NCBI RefSeq assembly: GCF_050947875.1
Contig: NC_134568.1
Coordinates: forward strand, 252,597,267-252,661,266
Length of the DNA: 64,000 nt
Source: Dermacentor variabilis
Taxonomy: Eukaryota; Arthropoda; Arachnida; Ixodida; Ixodidae
Direction of reading: 5' to 3'
Shown: positions 63,365 through 64,000 of the stretch, in pieces
How the letters are laid out: the number at the start of each line of letters is the position of its first letter
Position numbering within the stretch: the stretch's first letter is position 1
The notes under the pieces: model-generated
What the model saw: the letters and a program-made list of their open reading frames with translations, nothing else
Database searches by the model: none
Told to the model about the DNA's origin: nothing
Made by a program: the position numbers and the translations under genes

Positions 63365-63480
63365 GGCGCGTCAGCCTCTTTAGCGGCTTCTACAATATTC
63401 AACAACCCATCAACGCGATCCAACCTTGCGCAAGGTGGCGATACCGTCGTCAAATCATGTGACCAAGGTGGCCACGTGAT
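63365..63480 (-). repeat. Dispersed repeat C, copy 2
   Basis: Reverse-complement match to 13000-13130 (GGTATCGCCACCTTGCGCAA, GGTTGGATCGCGTTGATGGG). It lies only 20 bp from repeat B. Confidence 0.65.
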
Positions 63481-63499
63481 TCGTGATGCCAGGCAGCCG

Positions 63500-64000
63500 G
63501 GCGAGCCAGGGCATAGTCGCGTCGTCATGGCGTCGTCACCTCACCGCACTCGCATTGCGCTTTGGTGAGTTTGCGGCTGTTCTGAACGTGCTGCCGCTGC
63601 CCTTTGCTATGTAAGTGTTGCAGTGTTTTGCTGTCAAGAAAACGATATTCTGTGATCAGTTTGGGTTGTGCGATATGTTTGTGTGGTTTTAATTTGGAAA
63701 TCAGTAGTGTTTTCAATTGTTATTTGATCAAGGCGGCCACGTTATTTGTGAAGCCGGGCATAGTTACGTTATCGCACTCGCATGGCACTATGGTCTGTTT
63801 GAGACTGTTCTGAATGTGCTGCCGCTGTCCTTCGTCATGTTAGTGTTGCAGTGCTTTGCTGTCAAGAAAACGACATTCTGTGATTAGTTTGGGTTGTGCG
63901 ATCTGTTTGAGCCGGGCATAATAACGTTATCGCACTTGCATTGCGCTGTGGTATGATAGCGGCTGTTCTGAATGTGGTGCCGCTGCCCTTTGTCATGTAA
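63500..64000. repeat. Irregular tandem repeat running off the window end
   Basis: Three copies of a block begin GAGCCAGGGCATAGTCG (63504), GAAGCCGGGCATAGTTACG (63751) and GAGCCGGGCATAATAACG (63907); each continues TCGCACT-GCAT-GC-CT-TGGT...CTGTTCTGAA-GTG-TGCCGCTG. The first two are also followed by AGTGTTGCAGTG-TTTGCTGTCAAGAAAACGA. Copy spacing is 247 and about 156 bp. No known family. Confidence 0.75.

Overview
This window is eukaryotic nuclear DNA, almost certainly from a hard tick (Ixodida, probably a metastriate species). The evidence is several copies of a tRNA-derived SINE that matches the tick Ruka-type family as I remember it, long (TA)n tracts, and retroelement proteins (RTE, I-like and CR1-like LINEs, Ty3/gypsy, a Penelope-like element) of the kinds that fill tick genomes. 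Species-level assignment is not possible by eye. No bacterial, organellar or rRNA sequence was seen.

Layout. 0-4 kb: a 5'-truncated Penelope-like element (PLE) bracketed by inverted arms and carrying a SINE, then a decayed minus-strand Ty3/gypsy pol. 4.4-7.4 kb: a perfect tRNA-derived hairpin and the only recognisable host-gene sequence, two minus-strand beta-tubulin exons (5383-5493 and 7250-7381) at the conserved exon 3 and exon 2 positions; exon 2 is frame-disrupted. 7.4-15.5 kb: mostly anonymous DNA with SINEs, a possible copia RNase H fragment, dispersed repeats and a foldback element. 15.5-24.7 kb: an old plus-strand gypsy element split by a complete, very young minus-strand LTR retrotransposon (16234-23208; 813-bp LTRs with no difference seen; 4-bp target duplication AGCC). 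This young element encodes one uninterrupted 1502-residue Gag-Pol with integrase placed BEFORE reverse transcriptase, a Ty1/copia-like order in a Ty3/gypsy-type element. 25-28 kb: a foldback MITE, a SINE relic and microsatellites. 28-41.7 kb: a LINE with an intact 1005-codon ORF (minus), an RTE remnant, a 27-copy 45-bp minisatellite next to an LTR-like promoter, an apparently 5'-inverted LINE, and a long plus-strand I-like LINE carrying a 178-bp hAT-type MITE. 42-48.8 kb: a THAP relic, two inverted mariner/Tc1 relics and a very diverged four-copy long tandem repeat hit by an RTE insertion. 48.8-54.5 kb: two head-to-tail LINE copies of one family. 55.9-64 kb: a LINE RT relic split by a MITE, a SINE, a gypsy remnant split by a CR1-like LINE, and repeats running off the end.

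The window is best read as a transposon graveyard with one or two young elements, probably in or beside a relic or divergent beta-tubulin locus. Genes do not cooperate in a pathway; relationships are insertional (element inside element), which gives a relative timeline. The most notable item is the integrase-first gypsy-type element. No DNA outside the transposon and tubulin sequences could be assigned a protein-coding function.
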